Origin: Bugula neritina
Taxonomy: Eukaryota; Bryozoa; Gymnolaemata; Cheilostomatida; Bugulidae
NCBI GenBank assembly: GCA_964035545.1
Contig: OZ037765.1
Coordinates: 31,022,504 to 31,086,503, forward strand
Reading direction: 5' to 3'
Length of the DNA stretch: 64,000 bases
A program made the position numbers and the translations under genes. The notes below the pieces were generated by a model. It saw only the letters and a list, made by a program, of their open reading frames with translations, did no database searches and had not been told where the DNA came from. Positions 58,496-64,000 of the stretch are shown in pieces; positions within the stretch are counted from its first letter, which is position 1; every line of letters starts with the position of its first letter.

Positions 58496-61400
58496 CCAAT
58501 AGGCTGTGGGTCTCGGTAAATATTTTTTACAATTTCTATTAGCGATTAAATTATATTATATATCAACATTTTCGCTTCCTCTTGGCATTTTTTTCACATT
58601 TATACTTCAACTGCAAAAATGACTTTTAATATTTAAAACTATTTAATTTAATATAGCGCTCTATTTGTTATTTGTAAAATATTATTTGTGTAAAGCAAGT
58701 TTGTTACTTAGTTTATCTGTAGTTTTGTGAAATATACATGTATGGAACAATGTTTATTCTGCTTGCTTGCTTATAAACTATGGGTCTAAACTCTAAAGGT
58801 TGATATTTTAGTCAACATTTTAATTCTTTTAGCTTCATGGGTTTTGCCTTGTAAAATATGTAACTGGGTTTTTATCACCCGCTTCATTAATTAAAAAGAA
58901 CTTGAAAATGTAATCTTTGAGTTATTTATAGTAATTAAATTTACATGAAAATATTCAGCAATAAATTATTTCTTATTATCAACATAATCATAATGTGTTG
59001 TGTTACTGAGTATTTGCAAGAATTACAATTTGAAATTTTGTAAAATTAAGGCAAAAATGTTGATCTCTTATGAAATTCAAATCATGTACTCCCAATTTTC
59101 ATCATCTATAACAGGGGTGCCCAGCCTTTTCAGACCAAGGGTCACTGAAAGGGAATATTTTGTGGCGAGGGCCACATGATAAACTTCAGCTTCAGGCCAC
59201 AGCATCAGTATTTTTTCATATTACACTGTTGCAAATTCTCATGAATAATTACACAATTAAGTTCCGACTGTTACTGCAGGCTGCATTTTTTGTAGCATGT
59301 GTAGAAAACAGTCATTTAAAATGTGGTTTTTCACTTTAATTCATGTATGTGGGAAAAGTAATTTCAGCTTTATGCCTTCGAGGGCCGTTTAAATGTAGGC
59401 TGGAGGCCACATCCAGCCCTGGGGCCGCCTGTTGGACAGCCCTGATCTATAGAATATAATATGCATAGTTGGATTCTAGAATTAATATTTCCAATTATGC
59501 TGACTATGTTGACAGGCTGTTTGAGAAGATTTACTGCTCCGATTTGTCAGATCAGAGAATACATAGTGTTTTGTGTTTTTGCGGAGTAGATACTGTACAA
59601 TAATGTAATATATTTACAGAGAATAATATGCTGGTAGGTAATGACTATAGTAGAGTTAACAACTTGAGTAGACTATGCATGATAAATAATTTACCTAGTA
59701 AATGTAATCTGATATAGTGGTAGTAAACTATAATTTAATTCCCAGAAAGTCAGAGTTCTTGGGAAATGTGCTGTTCTTGAGACAGTAAATAATTATAGAT
59801 GTATGAGGTCTTCTTTCCTTTTTATGTTTAACTCTTACTTCTGTAGTTTACAAGTTATACCTTTAAGATATTCCACCAGCTTGCTGAAATATGGTTTCCG
59901 TTAGTGCTGAGGTTTGCCTGCCTCCTTGAAGACTGCTGTGACAGGTTGATGTAACTATAAATTATTATACCTGCTCTGTCACGGTATGTAGACTACACTG
60001 TATCTACAAAATTCAAGAAAGAATATGGAATACATATTCTGAAAGCAATGGACTTGAAACTTGAGTACAGCTGAAATTGAAATATGCAAATGAGCTAGGC
60101 GTCATGATACTACATGGAAATTGTTTTAAACAAGAAATGCATTAATATACTAAACTTATAATTTACAGCTCTTTGAATACGTAATGCAAATATAATATGC
60201 TTAGTAATATAGTATTATACAAGTAATTGTGGTATAGGGATAATTCTGCGTACATGTTTTTATTCAGTGTTGGGATTTGTAATTTTAACCTTTTCTTACA
60301 TTAACATTAATTGGTAAACAAACAAGAATAAAACAAGGGCATATATATTTATTCGATCATACTAACATATGGATGACATTTAATATTAATTATATACTTG
60401 ATGCATTATACAGATTTGATATAACCTGGTGTTTACTTCACTTATAAAATCTAATATCTACAAAGTTAATATGTGAACAACAAACAATACATATTATTAT
60501 ATATTATATAATTTTTGTTATAAAATATATATTCCAGACTATGGGTTATGGTACAATTAATGCTGGTATAATTTATAAGCCCTAAAAATCCTTATACGAT
60601 CAAAGCCATGTTATTTCAAACAATAAATTTACAAATTTAATAATTTTTAATTTTTTCTTTTTAAATTCTTTTATTTCCATTCAACAATTTGTAAAGACTC
60701 TGGGTTATGCTTCCTTGCAGTTGTCTTGCTATGAAATGTATTTTATCACTCTATATCGTTGTAAAAGATGTAGCTCTTAATGGAGGAAGACATAACCGTT
60801 CATTTCTGCCTGTCACAATCTGTAAAACATGAATAAAGCTATTAAGAAGCATCAGGAAATCTTTAGCATCCTCTAAAGTCTAAAGCATAAAGTAGCAGTA
60901 AAGCTTACATCAAAGTTTTGTAAAGTCAAGATGCGTTGGCAATACCCCATCATAATGAATTTGCAGCACGAATACATTGGGAGACTTCAAAACTGAAAAC
61001 TTGAAAGCTGTTTTGAATCAGATTCTACTTTATTGGAAAATTCTATAGTATATAGAAATGAAATAAGTTATAATGGTTAATTAGTCCAACAAGATTAATA
61101 GTACGGAGTTATTTTGTGCTAGCTTAAATTTTTTTATTTCACTCTTTAGTGTTTAGTTAATGATTGGACTATAAAACGATTATAACTACTTATAAAAATG
61201 TCATATTCCTTTTAAATATTATACTCAAACCTACTTATACTTCATCAGCATTGCATTGATCTCTAGTATATCTTTTAACACTTTTTATAAGAGATTATTA
61301 CAATTATTTATGTGTAAAAACAAATTTCAATTTTACCAAATATATGAAAATCTGAAATAAAAATACTGTTATTGTTTTTTATACAATGCTATTTATACAT

Positions 61401-61773
61401 TAAAATAAAAACAGTATCACAAAAAGAAAGTACATACATTTTGGCTCATGCATAAAAAGTATAATCCAAGCTAAATTAAAATAATACTTATAAACCGGTG
61501 CTCTGTTGTCCTGAAATATACCCAAACTTTGAAAGTAAATGATGGATTGTGGTGCACTTCATTAAAAAGTCAAGCATGAGAGTCAAAAAGTCAATCTAAA
61601 AACTGCACAAATGAAACAATAGACTAATATATACAAAAAATATATAAAGTTTAATAAATATAATTGTTGATTTAAAAAACTATAATACACCTTCTATAAT
61701 ACAGACTAATAAACAGAGTGTTTACAAAGTATAAAGGTCTGTCACAGGTAGCGATTGTCTGACTCATCAAATA
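58496..61773. other. Intergenic region between the TRIM-like gene and the SLCO gene
   Basis: 3.3 kb of AT-rich DNA between convergent genes, so it holds both 3' untranslated regions. A 332-bp hAT-like MITE is inserted at 59113. No exon is supported on either strand: open frames are short and low-complexity, especially from 60300 on. Confidence 0.65.
59113..59444. mobile_element. hAT-like non-autonomous transposon (MITE)
   Basis: A 332-bp element starting caggggtgcccagcc and ending with the inverted version (tgttggacagccctg). It is flanked by atctataa (59105-59112) and atctatag (59445-59452), an 8-bp target duplication with one mismatch. The CAGGGGTG end and 8-bp duplication are hallmarks of hAT elements. 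The interior is non-coding and contains agggccacatg and its degenerate inverted counterpart. Confidence 0.88.
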
Positions 61774-64000
61774 TCACAAGTGAGTGATGTATACTTCATT
61801 TCCTTCGTTGTTTTTTACAGGAGTTTTCTTCTCTTTAGTATTCTGTAAATGCCAACATAATAGGCAATCATAATTTAGATAATATAATATATTACCTGCA
61901 GCACTTATTAGCTTCTAGAAAAATATCATAACATAGAAGCTTGCCTCATCAGAGTGAACTTTCTAGTAGAACTTATTTAAATTCTTTGAACAGTATATTA
62001 AACTTTCAAGATATTGTTATGCCATCGAATGCAAGCAACTATTAGAATTAGAAATATATTATGTTAAATAATTGAAAATTGCAAAAATTTACTTTGCTAT
62101 AAAAAATATGTGAATTTATGAGCATACTGAGTGGTTACTTAGCTGCAAAATGCATATTTAGGTACTGATACCTTTTACTAGAAGATAAAAACCTACCAGC
62201 TTAGGATCCTTCCTCATAATTATCCAACAAATAGTGAAAGTAACAGAGGCTAAGACATGGAATCCCACAGACAAACCTGCAAAGTAATTATTATCCCATT
62301 AATGTAATAGTAGTGTTATTTTTATGAGATGTTCTATTTGTTTTTGCATTCTTTCTTACTTTGCCTACTGTCTATTCTAGCATATCTTACAAATTACACA
62401 CACTTAAGACATTCTAATTAATACATTAGTAATGGTATATCTTTTAACATGTCATCACAGTATTAGTAACAACTGAATGAAACTAGACATCTAAAAGCAC
62501 TCAGTACAGTAACAACTTGCACATTTCCAACACCCATCAAGCCATAACTGAAGCAAAGATATTTTCTTGGCACTAATAAATTCACATTAAATACCTTGCA
62601 CTATTATAACGGGCATTCAAACATTGTTTTATGACAGAGAGTTGCCATGGCGACATTGGGGCATGTTGTAACATGTTTAATTTTTGTGTGTATCAATAAC
62701 TGGGAATGTACGAGTGTTTGTTGATAAAGCAATAAATAAACATATTATACTTCAACTAGATTACTAAAAACAGTACAACTCACACATAACAAGCTAAAGA
62801 GAGTTGATTCATACCTAGAAATGTGTATCTAAACTTTGTGTTGTCATAAACCAGACAGTTGAGAAGTTGCCCACAGTCTTCCTTGCGCCAATCACAGCTC
62901 GAGTCTATTACAGCGCCATATATAATGGGAGCTGGGAGGAGGGCTGCAAACAAATAAATAATTTTAAAGAAACCATTCTATTAAACTGTACTTATTGATT
63001 AAAAGTGGAAATGGTTTAAGTGCTGGTTGCTAGATGCTACTTGAAAATCTGAGATAAGCTTTATTATATTGAATTAATAGTAAACAACTATAAAGTTATA
63101 ATAATAAATATGACAACCATTATAATTATCATGTGATTATGATAATTATAATGGTCGTCATGGTAGCAATCTCTTATCCTAAGGCTAACAGAGATACTAG
63201 CCACACACAGTGTGTTTACAAGCCAACATGAGGAGAATAAATAAGATATTGTTACTGTCAGGCTATGATTATTACATCCTTTGTTAAATCAATTTTTATG
63301 TTGCAAAAAATGTGAAGTTTTAAAAAATTGTTGGACAAAGAATATATAAACAAAATAAAAAACAGCATTTTTTTAAAAACTATTAGACATTCATATTTCA
63401 TTTTACCTGCTGTTTTTTCTCATTTGTGTGTCTAGTTTAAATTTAAGGTAAATGATTGAAACTGATAGAAAAATCTCCTTCAAGCAGGCATTGAGTTGAG
63501 AAGACAATCCTTGGTATTACTAGTATTAGTGAGTAGGAGTTATGCTACCACTTTCCCTATTGCCAACTTGCTTATTACCAACATTGTAAAGGCAATTTTT
63601 AAACACATAAATGACTATAATACTTAGGTGATAAGCCTTATTTAAGTATGACTGCAACACAACATCTCTCCCTATAAGAATATTATTATTGTGAGCAAAT
63701 TTGGGATATGAATCTTAATTAGCAATGAAGTACCACATCCAAAAGTTTCTGTAACATAACACTAGCGTATCATTAGCATATTGCTAACATAGCACTAACA
63801 TATTACTAACAGATTACTAGAATAGCACTAGATGATTTTTAGACCTGAATTTTCACTCGATTAAGTTTAATTGTTAGCATAGTATTCATAACTAAATATT
63901 TAAATACGAGTGCCACAACAACCACCCTACCTAGAAGTCTGATGACTACAATCTGGATTCCAAGTCCAAATGATTTCAACTCATCTCGTACACACCTATA
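61774..64000 (-). CDS. Organic anion transporter (OATP/SLCO family), C-terminal exons, 5' end outside window
   Basis: Four exons: 64000 (window edge)-63931, 62943-62815, 62276-62197 and 61842-61774. The visible product reads CVRDELKSFGLGIQIVVIRL, then LLPAPIIYGAVIDSSCDW, EDCGQLLNCLVYDN, KFRYTF, then a transmembrane helix (LSVGFHVLASVTFTICWII) and a short cytoplasmic tail. These match the last two or three membrane segments of OATPs, whose family pattern is R.F.LG.Q....R.LG..P.P..FG..ID..C..W......G.C..Y. OATPs are 12-TM plasma-membrane carriers of organic anions, steroid conjugates and similar compounds. The C-terminus ITHL fits a class I PDZ ligand. The subfamily cannot be told from this part. 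The gene converges on the TRIM-like gene. Confidence 0.87.

Overview
The window is nuclear DNA of an intron-rich, AT-rich invertebrate animal. All recognisable genes have metazoan orthologues, are split by GT-AG introns (mostly under 1 kb), and the set includes cilium genes (KIF19, CEP131), a SMAD, a TRIM-type RING/B-box protein and an OATP transporter. The tRNA-derived SINEs, P-element-like THAP gene and TRIM type would suit a lophotrochozoan, but I cannot name the phylum.

Layout from left to right. 403-2786 (+) is the 3' end of a divergent SMAD4-like gene (MH2 domain). 3144-6394 (-) is RCCD1, convergent with it. 6395-9564 is AT-rich intergenic DNA. 9565-24457 (+) is KIF19 in 20 coding exons. 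26871-34943 (+) is CEP131 in 16 coding exons. 35871-44103 (-) is HID1 in 19 coding exons. 44922-48724 (-) is a nine-exon THAP / P-element-transposase-derived gene that has lost the first part of its catalytic core. 51021-53476 (+) is SPSB3. 56334-58495 (+) is a RING/B-box TRIM-like gene with a probable beta-propeller C-terminus. 61774-64000 (-) is the 3' end of an OATP/SLCO transporter. I joined exons by hand from splice consensus and reading phase. The complete models come out in frame at lengths close to their human counterparts: RCCD1 355 aa, KIF19 1008, CEP131 1169, HID1 768, SPSB3 317.

Functionally, KIF19 (cilium-length kinesin) and CEP131 (centriolar satellite and basal body protein) are ciliary neighbours on one strand with HID1 next to them. 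From memory all three map to human 17q25, so this may be an old linkage. The other genes look like unrelated housekeeping or regulatory loci.

The most unusual feature is repeated at least seven times: minisatellites or short tandem duplications that contain or abut an authentic splice site, so that one exon border is followed or preceded by decoy copies. Examples are eight extra 3' splice sites in front of KIF19 exon 14, three in-frame 3' splice sites at CEP131 exon 6, six 5' splice sites after HID1 exon 9 and four after HID1 exon 14. Other mobile or repetitive DNA includes four copies of one SINE, a MITE with long terminal inverted repeats in KIF19, a hAT-like MITE with a near-perfect 8-bp duplication, a non-LTR retrotransposon 3' fragment, and recurrent degenerate arrays with a 6-bp rhythm.
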